Source: Nocardia cyriacigeorgica (GTDB taxonomy: Bacteria; Actinomycetota; Actinomycetes; Mycobacteriales; Mycobacteriaceae). From it: a DNA stretch of 64,000 bases. The notes under the pieces are model-generated. The model saw only the letters and a program-made list of their open reading frames with translations. It made no database searches and was not told the DNA's origin. Location: assembly GCF_029868385.1 (NCBI RefSeq), contig NZ_JARWNX010000023.1, forward strand, positions 86,510 through 150,509. The letters are read 5' to 3'. Position numbers and translations under genes: made by a program. Positions 44,541 through 55,461 of this stretch are shown one piece after another; within the stretch, counting starts at the first letter, position 1, and every line of letters begins with the position of its first letter.

Positions 44541-45098
44541 GTGGCAGAGCATTACCAGGACGAGGTACAGCCAGGACTGTTCCCGGACGACTCGGTGCCC
44601 GACGACCTGGTGGGTTACCGCGTGCCGAGCGCATGCCAGGTGGCCGGTATCACCTATCGGCAGCTCGATTACTGGGCGCGCACCGGTCTGGTCGTGCCGT
44701 CGATACGCGGTGCGGCCGGTTCGGGGAGTCAGCGCCTCTACTCGTTCAAGGACATCCTGGTCCTCAAGATCGTCAAGCGACTACTCGACGCGGGCATCTC
44801 GCTACAGAACATCCGCATCGCGGTCGACCATCTGCGCAGCCGTGGCGTGCAGGATCTCGCGGGTATCACCCTGTTCTCCGACGGCACCTCGGTCTACGAG
44901 TGCACCTCGCCCGAGGAAGTCGTCGATTTACTGCAAGGCGGACAGGGTGTCTTCGGTATCGCGGTGAGCGGTGCCATGCGTGAGCTGACCGGTGCCATCG
45001 CCAACTTCCCGGCGGAACGGGCTACCGCGGCCACCGACCGTCCGGAAGACGAACTCGCCTTTCGGCGCAAGGCGCGGATGAATCGCAAGACCGGCTGA
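44541..45098 (+). CDS. MerR-family regulator (Rv1830-like)
   Basis: 185 aa from GTG. The MerR HTH (about 25-95) includes YRVPSACQVAGITYRQLDYW and TGLVVPSIRGAAGSGSQRLYS. The N-terminus is acidic, and the C-terminus (about 110-185) lacks metal-binding Cys, so it is not a metal sensor. The counterpart Rv1830 in M. tuberculosis has been linked to cell division control. Its stop abuts the convergent TetR stop with no gap between the genes. Confidence 0.9.
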   Translation: MAEHYQDEVQPGLFPDDSVPDDLVGYRVPSACQVAGITYRQLDYWARTGLVVPSIRGAAGSGSQRLYSFKDILVLKIVKRLLDAGISLQNIRIAVDHLRSRGVQDLAGITLFSDGTSVYECTSPEEVVDLLQGGQGVFGIAVSGAMRELTGAIANFPAERATAATDRPEDELAFRRKARMNRKTG

Positions 45099-45707
45099 CT
45101 ATCGCACGAGTGTGATGAGCGCGACCGTACTCTCCAGCACGTAGTCGCGGTCCACACTGTCCGGCTCGAGCACCGCGTGCTGGGCGAAACCGGTGACCAA
45201 CGCATCGACGGCGGGTGCCAGGCGACGAGCCTGGTCCGCCGTCGTCGTGTGTGTGCCATCGGGGTCGATGCGACGGCCCGTGCACAGCGCGATCAGGGTC
45301 GGTAGTCTGCGCGGAACCTCGGCGGCGATATCGGCTCGCAGCTGGGGGTCCCGCAGCGCGGCGCCGAGGATGTCGAGTTCGAACGCGAACACCTGGTAGG
45401 CCCGCGCTCCGCCCGCTGAGCCGAGTGCGGCATCGGCATAGCCGCGCAGTACCTCGGCCAGGTCAAGGCCGGGATCGTCGAGCAGCGGTGCCAGCGATTG
45501 CTGAAAATCAGCCACCAAATGCTGAATGGCGGCGATCATCAATGCCCGCTTGCTGCCGAATATCGAGTAGATCGCACCGGTGGTCAGCCCGACCTGGTCG
45601 GCGAGTTCGCTCAGTCGCGTCGATTGATGGCCGCGTGCTGCGATGGCGCCAATGGCGGCCTCCAGCAGGGCCTTTCGGTTGTTCAACTGTAAGTCGGCAC
45701 GGCGCAC
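45099..45707 (-). CDS. TetR-family regulator
   Basis: 202 aa from GTG. HTH at about residues 30-55 (RLSELADQVGLTTGAIYSIFGSKRAL). The C-terminal ligand domain is not assigned. It is divergent from the M14 peptidase with 67 bp between starts, holding the palindrome ATAACGTCGTTAT. The TetR/M14 pair interrupts the otherwise conserved order of this region, suggesting a later insertion. Confidence 0.9.
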   Translation of the reverse strand: MRRADLQLNNRKALLEAAIGAIAARGHQSTRLSELADQVGLTTGAIYSIFGSKRALMIAAIQHLVADFQQSLAPLLDDPGLDLAEVLRGYADAALGSAGGARAYQVFAFELDILGAALRDPQLRADIAAEVPRRLPTLIALCTGRRIDPDGTHTTTADQARRLAPAVDALVTGFAQHAVLEPDSVDRDYVLESTVALITLVR

Positions 45708-45716
45708 CCACTGATG

Positions 45717-45729
45717 ATAACGTCGTTAT
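45717..45729. promoter_or_regulatory. Palindrome ATAACG-T-CGTTAT, TetR operator candidate
   Basis: A perfect 6-base inverted repeat 9 bases before the TetR start. A weaker copy (ATAACGTGATTAT) lies just downstream, toward the M14 gene. Confidence 0.6.
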
Positions 45730-45774
45730 TGAAATAACGTGATTATCTGAACTCGGCCGCGGGAGGTTTGGCTC

Positions 45775-47124
45775 ATGGACGATATCGGTGCGATCGTCGG
45801 ATCGGTCGGCCGGATCGACGGGTTCCCAACGGTCGATCAGCTCGCCGTCTTTCTCGCCGAGCTGGCCGCGGCACGGCCTGATCGTGTGCTCCTCACCGAT
45901 ATCGGACACTCACGCAACGGTGAGCCGATCCGCGCGGCGCGCATCGGAACGGGTGAACCCCACATCATCGTGCTGGGCAATCCGCATCCCAATGAGCCAC
46001 TCGGGATGGCAACGATCCGGCATCTGGTGCGCCGGCTCGTCGAGGACGAATCGGCTGCGCTCGGAGCGAGCTGGCATATCGTGCCGTGCCTCGATCCGGA
46101 CGGCACACGACTCAACGAAGCCTGGTTCGGTGGCCCGATGACCAGGACCGACGTGGCGCGTGGGTTCTATCGTCCGCCGAGCAGCCAACAACCCGAATGG
46201 TGCTTCCCCGCCGCCTGGCGCGGCACCACGATCGGAACGCCGCTGCCCGAGACGACGGCGCTCATGACGCTGATCGACCGAACGCGTCCTGCGCTGATCG
46301 CCTCCCTGCACAACGCCGATTTCGGCGGCGGCTTCTTCTACTGCTCCGGTGGTGACCAGAGCTATTGGGCGGCCTTGACCGGGCTACTGGCAGCGGCTCA
46401 GGTCCCGGTGTACCGGGGCGAGCCCGATGCGCCCGGCTCGCGCGCCGTGGCGCCTGGAGTCTTTCATTTGCCGAGCTTCTCGACCATGGCCGAGACTCTG
46501 GCCGCGGCCGGCGCCGATCCTGCGACAGTGCTGGGCGGTGGCGGAAGCTTGGACTATGCCGGGCGATACGGCACAGCGGTACTCGTCAGTGAGCTGCCGC
46601 TCTGGGTTGATGCACGCATCGACGACGATTCCCCGAGCCAACTGTGCAGCGCCGAGGTTCTCGACGCTGTGGCCGAGGCGTATCGAGAGCTGGTAGCGCT
46701 CATCGACGATGCAGTGGAGCTGTGCCCGACGCCCGACCACCCGCCAGGGCCGTTCGAACAGGCCCTGCGTGCGATGCGCGCAGACCTGACCGCGATGGCG
46801 GCAGCGAAACAGAGGGGAGCCGCCCGAGCCGGCGAACGAATCGCTACGCGTGGGGAGGTGTTCGTCGAGAATTACGTATGGATTGCCATGATGCGGCTGC
46901 GTGTCTGCGGTATGGCGCTGCGCTTGCTCGGATCCGAGGTTCGTGACGGGGCACCGGCGCTCGCCCGCGCGCGAGTTCGGTTCGGCACGCTGTTCGACCG
47001 GTGGTCCGGTGAGATCGAGGCGGTGGCGCCCGGCGTCGTGGTGCCGCTCGAGCACCTCGTCAGGGCGCAGGCCGGTGCCATCGTCGTCGCGGCCACCCGG
47101 GTGTGTTCGGGACTAGCGGTCTGA
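45775..47124 (+). CDS. M14-family zinc carboxypeptidase-like protein
   Basis: 449 aa. Zinc ligands fit HPNEP (HxxE, near residue 71) and SLHNAD (His near 180). The first 250 residues follow the carboxypeptidase fold, with [25 protein letters not shown] N-terminal helix and strand. No signal peptide, so it is cytoplasmic. The C-terminal 180 residues are helical, perhaps a ligand or oligomer domain. It probably hydrolyses a C-terminal amide or peptide bond in a small molecule. TetR control from the divergent promoter is likely. Confidence 0.83.
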   Translation: MDDIGAIVGSVGRIDGFPTVDQLAVFLAELAAARPDRVLLTDIGHSRNGEPIRAARIGTGEPHIIVLGNPHPNEPLGMATIRHLVRRLVEDESAALGASWHIVPCLDPDGTRLNEAWFGGPMTRTDVARGFYRPPSSQQPEWCFPAAWRGTTIGTPLPETTALMTLIDRTRPALIASLHNADFGGGFFYCSGGDQSYWAALTGLLAAAQVPVYRGEPDAPGSRAVAPGVFHLPSFSTMAETLAAAGADPATVLGGGGSLDYAGRYGTAVLVSELPLWVDARIDDDSPSQLCSAEVLDAVAEAYRELVALIDDAVELCPTPDHPPGPFEQALRAMRADLTAMAAAKQRGAARAGERIATRGEVFVENYVWIAMMRLRVCGMALRLLGSEVRDGAPALARARVRFGTLFDRWSGEIEAVAPGVVVPLEHLVRAQAGAIVVAATRVCSGLAV

Positions 47125-47223
47125 GGCCATATCAGAGGGCCTCTGGTACGCCGAGCGTGTGTGCGTGATGAGAACAACACCGTGGCGACGGGGTCGGTGG
47201 TGCCACCGTCGGCTGAAGCCGAA

Positions 47224-47229
47224 TAGACT
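47224..47229 (+). promoter_or_regulatory. Possible -10 box TAGACT for gcvP riboswitch transcript
   Basis: It lies about 20 bases upstream of the first aptamer, the right distance for transcription to start just before the riboswitch. No good -35 is visible. Confidence 0.4.
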
Positions 47230-47246
47230 GATCTGCGCGTCGCCGC

Positions 47247-47443
47247 CGTGCGGGAGAGTTCCGGGCCTCGAGTCCGGGCGCCGAAGGAGCAGCACCTCCC
47301 CGTCAATCTCTCAGGCAACAGGGACCGTACGGGCTTCGGCGCCTCTGGAAAGCGGTGGCTGCGGGCTGCCCGCCCATGGGGAAAGGGGTTCGGCTCCGGC
47401 CGTGACCACCGAATCTCTCAGGCGCCACGACAGAGGGGGAGGG
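47247..47443 (+). ncRNA. Tandem glycine riboswitch
   Basis: Two aptamers in tandem. Each has the hallmark AATCTCTCAGGC-type loop: aptamer I at 47311-47322 region, aptamer II at 47412-47423. Also present are GCGGGAGAG and GCCGAAGGAGCA at the first aptamer start, CTCTGGAAAG in the linker, and GGGGAAAGG in aptamer II. Glycine binding should raise gcvP expression. It directly precedes the gcvP ribosome-binding site. Confidence 0.93.
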
Positions 47444-47491
47444 CTGGACCCGTCGACCGCGTGGTCGATCCGCCCGACCTGGGAGTATGCA

Positions 47492-50299
<2,808 letters not shown>

Positions 50300-50384
50300 G
50301 GGGGCCCTCGGCCGACGTGGTCCTGTACTGCTCGCGGTGCGGTCCTGTACCGGCGGAATGTCGCACAACCGCACGGGGCATGCT

Positions 50385-50405
50385 CGCGCCGGAACCGAAC
50401 CGGCG
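50385..50405 (+). terminator. Hairpin GCGCCGG-N7-CCGGCGC after gcvP
   Basis: A perfect 7-bp stem lies in the 148-bp gap between the convergent gcvP and TetR genes. There is no T-tract. Confidence 0.5.
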
Positions 50406-50447
50406 CCGGTGCCGCATAGCGGGAAGGGGCCGCGCAATCGTCGCGGT

Positions 50448-51035
50448 TCAGAGCGCCCCGGCGCGTGCGGCGGCGATAGCGGCGCGGGCGGCGTTCGCGG
50501 CATCGTCCTCGGTGACCGGCTCGTGCGAGATGAACAGGCGGTAGTAGAGCGGGGCGACGGCGCACCGGATCACCGCCTCGGCATCGACCTGGGCCGGTAG
50601 TTCGCCGCGTGCGACGGCACGGCGGACCACGTCTGCCGACTGATCGTGACGTGCGGTGAAGAAGGCGTTCAACGCTGTCGCGGCAGCGGGATTCTGCATG
50701 GCGGCCGCGATGAAGGCCGTGGAGACCGGGCCCTGCGCCGGATCGGCGAAACCGGTGCGGACCAGTTCGGTGATGGCGCGCAGGTCTTCCTCGATGCTGC
50801 CGGTGTCGGGCAGTGGCCACGGTTCGGTGGCGGCGAGGTCGAGTGCGTCCGCGATCAGACCCTCGGGATCGGTCCAACGTCGGTAGACGGTGGTCTTGTG
50901 CACCCCGGAACGGTTGGCCACGTTGTCCATGGTCAGGCCCGCATAGCCGTGTTCGACCAGCTCGGCGAGGGTCGCTTCGCGCACTGCGTCACGGACTCGT
51001 GCGCTGCGCCCGCCGGGTCGTTTCTGCACCGTCAA
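50448..51035 (-). CDS. TetR-family regulator
   Basis: 195 aa; TTG at 51035 is chosen because AGGAG lies 6 bases upstream (TTG 51041 and GTG 51029 are alternatives). HTH at about residues 35-60 (DNVANRSGVHKTTVYRRWTDPEGL). A helical C-terminal domain follows. Divergent from the streptogramin lyase gene with about 250 bp between, containing CCTTAAGG and a repeated GTTGCG. It may control the lyase gene. Confidence 0.9.
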   Translation of the reverse strand: MTVQKRPGGRSARVRDAVREATLAELVEHGYAGLTMDNVANRSGVHKTTVYRRWTDPEGLIADALDLAATEPWPLPDTGSIEEDLRAITELVRTGFADPAQGPVSTAFIAAAMQNPAAATALNAFFTARHDQSADVVRRAVARGELPAQVDAEAVIRCAVAPLYYRLFISHEPVTEDDAANAARAAIAAARAGAL

Positions 51036-51285
51036 AGACAACTCCTGTTGCGTTAGTGGTGACTCTTCGCTACCTTAAGGCTACACAAGTTGCGATTGTG
51101 ACGGGATGTGGTTCGACGTGGAAGAGGCAACGCAACGACCAGGGCACCGCAGTGCGACACCGGCGCGGAGTTCGGTGGCGGACGGAGTGGGGCAAGAAGC
51201 CCGGTCGGTGGGTTCATCGGACCGCCGGCAGGGTTCAGTGGTGAGGGCTCCCAATCGCGGAACGGCCCGACACGGCGACGCCTCG

Positions 51286-52161
51286 ATGGAATCGAGAAGG
51301 GAACAAAGGACTTTGCCGAATACTGTGCAATCGATCGCGGTAACGGGTGCGCCATACGGGGTAGCGATCGCCGCCGACGGCGCCCTCTGGTTCACCATGG
51401 CCACGACCGGCGCCATCGGCCGACACCATGGCGGTACGACGGACACCTTCGCCCTCGAACCCGGTGACGGTCAGCCGACCGTGATCGTCGGCGGACCGGA
51501 CGCGGCGATGTGGTTCACCGAATTCCGTGGCAACCGCATCGGTCGGATCACCGCCGACGGTACGCGGACCAGCATCGCCGCCGACGCGCCCTACGGACTG
51601 TGCGTCGGACCGGACGGCGCGCTCTGGTTCACCGAACTACAGTCCGGTCACATCGGCAGGCTCGATGCCGACGGTGAGATCACCCGCTTTCCCGTCGAGG
51701 GCATGCCGTCGATGATCGTCGCCGGACCCGATGGGGCCCTGTGGTTCACCCTCAACCTCGGCAATGCGATCGGCCGGATCGCCACCACGGGCGAGATCAC
51801 CGCGTACCCACTGCCCACCGAATCGGCCAACCCGGTCGGCATCACCGTAGGCCCCGACAATGCGTTGTGGTTCGTCGAAATCGGTGCGGGCCGGATCGGT
51901 CGAATCACCACCGATGGCAATATCGACGAATTCGCGCTACCCGACCGCAACGCGCGGCCGCACGCGATCATCACCGGGCCGGACGGTGCGCTGTGGTTCA
52001 CCGAATGGGGCGCGGACCGTCTCGGCCGCATCACCACGGCGGGGGAGATCACCGGCCTGGCGCTCCCGGGCGCCGAACCACACGGGCTCATCGCCGGGGC
52101 GGACGGAATCATCACGGTAGCAATGGAATCCGGACTCCTGGTGCGCGTGCCGGTCGGCTGA
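51286..52161 (+). CDS. vgb: Streptogramin B lyase (virginiamycin B lyase family)
   Basis: 291 aa from ATG at 51286; TTG at 51313 is an alternative. Seven repeats of the type GPDGALWFTE...IGRIT form a seven-bladed beta propeller. The sequences ARPHAIITG and AEPHGLIAG near the end carry the catalytic His residues known for Staphylococcus aureus Vgb. The family cleaves the ester of type B streptogramins by an elimination reaction and so inactivates them. Possibly a self-resistance or detoxification gene. Many actinobacteria have Vgb-like proteins whose substrate is not tested. Confidence 0.88.
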   Translation: MESRREQRTLPNTVQSIAVTGAPYGVAIAADGALWFTMATTGAIGRHHGGTTDTFALEPGDGQPTVIVGGPDAAMWFTEFRGNRIGRITADGTRTSIAADAPYGLCVGPDGALWFTELQSGHIGRLDADGEITRFPVEGMPSMIVAGPDGALWFTLNLGNAIGRIATTGEITAYPLPTESANPVGITVGPDNALWFVEIGAGRIGRITTDGNIDEFALPDRNARPHAIITGPDGALWFTEWGADRLGRITTAGEITGLALPGAEPHGLIAGADGIITVAMESGLLVRVPVG

Positions 52162-52402
52162 CCACTGGTGCGGCGGGCGTCGTGGTGGTTACCGCAGCAG
52201 CCATACGCACGACGGCGCAAGGGTCGCGGGCGGTGAGTGCTGCCGCACCGGATCGGCGGCGAGTGCGGTCGCGGGCTGGAGTGGCGCGGTGGGCGCTTCC
52301 TCCGGAGGTCGGTGGTGTCGTGCCGACCGGCAGCGGGACTCCTCCGCCTCTGGCGAGAGGCCCCGGAGATCGCCCGCTCTGCCGGGATTCCCGACCGGCC
52401 CG

Positions 52403-54073
52403 CTATGTCGTGGTCAGCGCCTGCACCATCGCCGTACCGAAGCTGATGTCGTTGGAGGTGGGGACTCGGGTGTAGGTGCCGCCCGTGGTCTCGGTGACCG
52501 CGCGCAGCGTGTCGGTGCCCTCGCCGCCGATCACGATGACGTCCACGCGCACCGGGGTCGACGCATCGGACGCGGCGGTGAGATCGGCGAGCAGCTGGGT
52601 TCCGGTGAGGGTGGAATCGTCTTCGGGCCCGTCGGTGATCAGCAGGATCGAATTGGTCCGGCCGGGAGTGTATCCGGCGACGGCGGCGCGGTAGGCGGCC
52701 AACAGCGTGGGATAGCACTGGTCGGCCCGCAGATCGGTCGGGCGGATGGTGTCGAGCGATCGGGTGATCTCGGTGCGATGTTCGGCGGCCAGCGGTGCGG
52801 TCATCGACTGCACCCGATAGGGCGTGGTTCCGTCGAGGTTCTTGCCGAACGTCCAGACGCCGAGACCGAAATCCGGCGGCATGACATTCATGGTGGAGCG
52901 CAGCGCGCCAAGGGTATTGGTCAACCGGGTGGTGGAGCCGTCGGTGCCGCCCATCGACGACGACACATCGATCAGCACGGTCGCCGACACGCCGAGCACC
53001 GGCTCGGCGAGGGTGGCGCGCACCTTGTCCAATGCGGCGCGAGCGGGCACCGGCGCGGTGGTGGCGGGAGCGGGACCGAATCCGGCGGCGGTGAAATCCG
53101 CGGCCTGCTCCGGGGCGCGAAGATAATCGGTGAACACACCGGCGACCATGTTCTGGGCGCTGTCGACCCAATGGCCGGTCATCATGGCCGCCGGATAGTC
53201 GGCCACGGGCGCCGCACCGGCCGGGACGAACGCGGTGAGCCCGCCGTGCGCGTTGATTTGCTGTTCGGTAGCGGCGACCGCGTGAATGGTGGCGGCGGCC
53301 GGGGGAGTCGCGGTGAGCGCACCGAGCGCGGCGGGAATGTCGGCGACTTCCGGCGCCGTGGCGGCCAGCGCGGACACCGCGGCGACGACCTGACCGGACA
53401 GCGCGGCGTCCTCGGTGAGCGGATCGGCGCCCGAGACCGCGGAAGCGACCGCGGTGGCGGCGGCCAGCGTCGCGTCACCGGGCGGCACCGCCATCCGGAG
53501 CCCACCCCACGGCAGCTGCACCTCCTCGAGCGAACCACGTTGCAGGCGTGGCAGATCCGCCCAGGTGATCGGCCCGCGCCCGAGTGCGGCGCCGAGTTCG
53601 CCCGGTACCGCCAATGCGATCGGGCTGACCGCCACCGACGCCGGTGTGCCCTGGACGAGTCCTGGCACCCGCACCGATTCGATCTGACGCATCGACTCGG
53701 GGATCCACAGCGCGGGCTGCGGGCCCAACGCTGGATCCCAGGGTGTGTTGCTGGCGAACGCGGCGGCCACCGCCGTGGCGGATTGCGCCTCGATCCGCAC
53801 CGTCACGCAGTGGTCGCCGACGATCGGTTCGGTGGCGTTGTATCGGTCGGCGATCGTGCGGACCGTGGCGGCGAGCGACGGATCGACCGTCACATTCAGG
53901 ACCGTGTCCCCCTCGACGCATTCCGCGGCCGCCGCGCTGGTGCTGCTGCTGGAGCGATCGCGTAACTGGAACCAGCCGAAGACGGCTCCGACGAGTAGTA
54001 GCACAGCCACCACGGTGATAACGGGACCTTTGCTGATACCCCGGGACCTGGAACGGCTGCGATGTGTACCCAC
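52403..54073 (-). CDS. Membrane-anchored solute-binding-like protein with VWA domain
   Basis: 556 aa from GTG at 54073. An N-terminal transmembrane helix (PVITVVAVLLLVGAVFGWFQ) follows a basic arm. Residues about 60-330 resemble a periplasmic binding fold (TWADLPRL, AAFASNTPWDP). Residues about 350-556 form a VWA domain with the metal-ion site motif DVSSSMGG and IVIGGEGTDT-like end. The layout matches Rv1836c, next to glcB in M. tuberculosis. It probably acts outside the membrane. Role unknown. Confidence 0.86.
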   Translation of the reverse strand: MGTHRSRSRSRGISKGPVITVVAVLLLVGAVFGWFQLRDRSSSSTSAAAAECVEGDTVLNVTVDPSLAATVRTIADRYNATEPIVGDHCVTVRIEAQSATAVAAAFASNTPWDPALGPQPALWIPESMRQIESVRVPGLVQGTPASVAVSPIALAVPGELGAALGRGPITWADLPRLQRGSLEEVQLPWGGLRMAVPPGDATLAAATAVASAVSGADPLTEDAALSGQVVAAVSALAATAPEVADIPAALGALTATPPAAATIHAVAATEQQINAHGGLTAFVPAGAAPVADYPAAMMTGHWVDSAQNMVAGVFTDYLRAPEQAADFTAAGFGPAPATTAPVPARAALDKVRATLAEPVLGVSATVLIDVSSSMGGTDGSTTRLTNTLGALRSTMNVMPPDFGLGVWTFGKNLDGTTPYRVQSMTAPLAAEHRTEITRSLDTIRPTDLRADQCYPTLLAAYRAAVAGYTPGRTNSILLITDGPEDDSTLTGTQLLADLTAASDASTPVRVDVIVIGGEGTDTLRAVTETTGGTYTRVPTSNDISFGTAMVQALTTT

Positions 54074-54158
54074 GAGGCACGAGTGTATGCGTGTGTGTGC
54101 CGCCACAGCCGGGCCGTGGCCCGCCGCCGTGGGGACGACGGCGGGCCACCGCACCGGA

Positions 54159-54407
54159 TCATTCGCGGATCACCCGTCCGCGGTCGAATTCGTGCCCACC
54201 CCACACGCCGGACTGGCCGGTGCGCTCGGCGAAATCGCCGCAGGCGGCCCGGATCGGGCACCCCGCGCACACGGTGCGGGCGTAGGCGAAATCCTGCGAC
54301 GGGTACGGGAACCACGCCTCGTGGTTGGGGTCACCGCGGCATGCGGCGCGATGCCACTCCCGGCTGTCCGAGAGTGGGAGCAGGTCGGTCAAGGTGGTGA
54401 CGGTCAT
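54159..54407 (-). CDS. WhiB-family iron-sulfur regulator
   Basis: 82 aa from ATG 13 bases after GGAGAGG (mRNA sense). Four Cys: CRGDP, then CAGCPIRAAC (CxxCxxxxxC). The GVWGG turn follows, then a short basic-acidic tail. It binds a [4Fe-4S] cluster and works with sigma factor SigA. It lacks the AT-hook of WhiB7. The exact WhiB class is uncertain. Downstream of the HNH gene by 28 bp, possibly cotranscribed. Confidence 0.9.
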   Translation of the reverse strand: MTVTTLTDLLPLSDSREWHRAACRGDPNHEAWFPYPSQDFAYARTVCAGCPIRAACGDFAERTGQSGVWGGHEFDRGRVIRE

Positions 54408-54435
54408 GGCGATCCTCTCCTTTCTGCGGATCCGG

Positions 54436-54996
54436 TCAGGCGGTGGCGGCGAGCTGCTTCCAGATACGGCGCTGCCGCTGGGCCAGCGGGTCGGGGGCCT
54501 TGGGCTCCCACAGCAGCCGCATGCCCGCCTCCTCGGGAGTGCGGTCGGCCTTGCTGGTGTTGCACGGTCCGCAGCAGGCGATGAGGTTGGCCCAGGTATT
54601 GGGCCCGCCCCGGCTGCGCGGACGGATGTGGTCGACGGTGCGCGCCCACGCCGCGCAATAGCCGCACCGGTGCTTATCGCGCCGCAGAACGCCCGCCGCC
54701 GTGGCGCGGCTCTCATCGCGCACCCGTGTCGTGTGCTCGAGGTAGACGTAGCGCAGCAGCCGGATCGTCTCGGGCAGCACGATGTGCAGATGCTTGGAGC
54801 GGATGGGGAAACGCGGCTCCCGGTCGGCGACCGATTCGGCGGCACCGCTGAGCAACAGCACCACCGCGCGGTCGGCGGCGATCTCGTCGATCGCCTCGTA
54901 GCTGGCGTTGAGCACCAGCACCGGGGTGTGTATCCAGTTGTCGGCAGTGGGAGCCACCGCTGTGGCGGCACGGCGTATCGGCATGGGAATCACCAT
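54436..54996 (-). CDS. HNH endonuclease
   Basis: 186 aa. The HNH core is at about residues 108-150: CGYC, DHIRPRSRGGPNTWANL, ACCGPCN. The two CxxC pairs bind structural zinc, and the DH and N are catalytic. The N-terminal half contains VLVLNASYEAIDEIAADRAV, typical of the common actinobacterial HNH proteins of this length. Possibly a housekeeping nuclease rather than phage-derived. It lies between a small ORF upstream and the whiB gene. Confidence 0.88.
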   Translation of the reverse strand: MVIPMPIRRAATAVAPTADNWIHTPVLVLNASYEAIDEIAADRAVVLLLSGAAESVADREPRFPIRSKHLHIVLPETIRLLRYVYLEHTTRVRDESRATAAGVLRRDKHRCGYCAAWARTVDHIRPRSRGGPNTWANLIACCGPCNTSKADRTPEEAGMRLLWEPKAPDPLAQRQRRIWKQLAATA

Positions 54997-55055
54997 GTTT
55001 CGGGAGAGCGAGAGGCGAGATCAGGGATGTGCGGATGGGGCGGGGGTGCTGTGGT

Positions 55056-55172
55056 TCAGCGGCCGTCCTGGAGGCGGCCGGATTCGAGTGCCGCGCGCGC
55101 GACGCTGATCAGCAGCCGCGGCTGGGTGCAGACGATCGGAGCCCATAGCTGCATGGAATTCATCGAAGTCAA
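55056..55172 (-). CDS. Small ORF with very strong ribosome-binding site
   Basis: 38 aa from TTG at 55172 (or 35 aa from ATG at 55163). A purine-rich GGAGAGGAGGAGG run lies 5 bases before the TTG. The peptide starts MNSMQLWAPIV in the shorter form and ends ALESGRLQDGR; mildly amphipathic, no known family recognised. It ends 59 bp upstream of the HNH start. Could be a real small protein or a leader peptide. Confidence 0.5.
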   Translation of the reverse strand: MTSMNSMQLWAPIVCTQPRLLISVARAALESGRLQDGR

Positions 55173-55416
55173 AGCCACCTCCTCCTCTCCTGAGTTCTCG
55201 TCGATCACCACCGGATGCGGTGGATCATCGTCGAAATCATGGTGGCACACCGGATACCGAGTTGTCGGGCCATTTTCTCGGCGGCGGTGGACTCCGGTGT
55301 CGGATGGCCTGCCGCTGTCGTGGTAAAAGGCCCGGTAGGGTCGGTGGCGGCGGGAACAGACCGGCCTGCGCCGGTGTTGACCCCGACGCGCGGTCGTAGC
55401 ACTACCGACGGGTAAC

Positions 55417-55461
55417 ATGGCTGCGACTTTCCCTACCCGTTTCTCTACAAGTGAGGCTTAG
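55417..55461 (+). CDS. Possible 14-aa upstream ORF coupled to glcB
   Basis: It reads MAATFPTRFSTSEA, with its TAG directly followed by the glcB ATG. No strong ribosome-binding site precedes it, and TAACAT in it could equally be the -10 element of the glcB promoter. Confidence 0.3.
   Translation: MAATFPTRFSTSEA

Noticed and set aside
47159..47491. Open frame running in phase into gcvP from 47159
   Set aside because: This stretch is the tandem glycine riboswitch. The gcvP start with ribosome-binding site lies at 47492, so the upstream frame is not protein.
52289..53965. 558-codon plus-strand frame across the VWA gene
   Set aside because: Low-complexity Arg/Gly-rich antisense shadow; the minus strand encodes a clear VWA protein.
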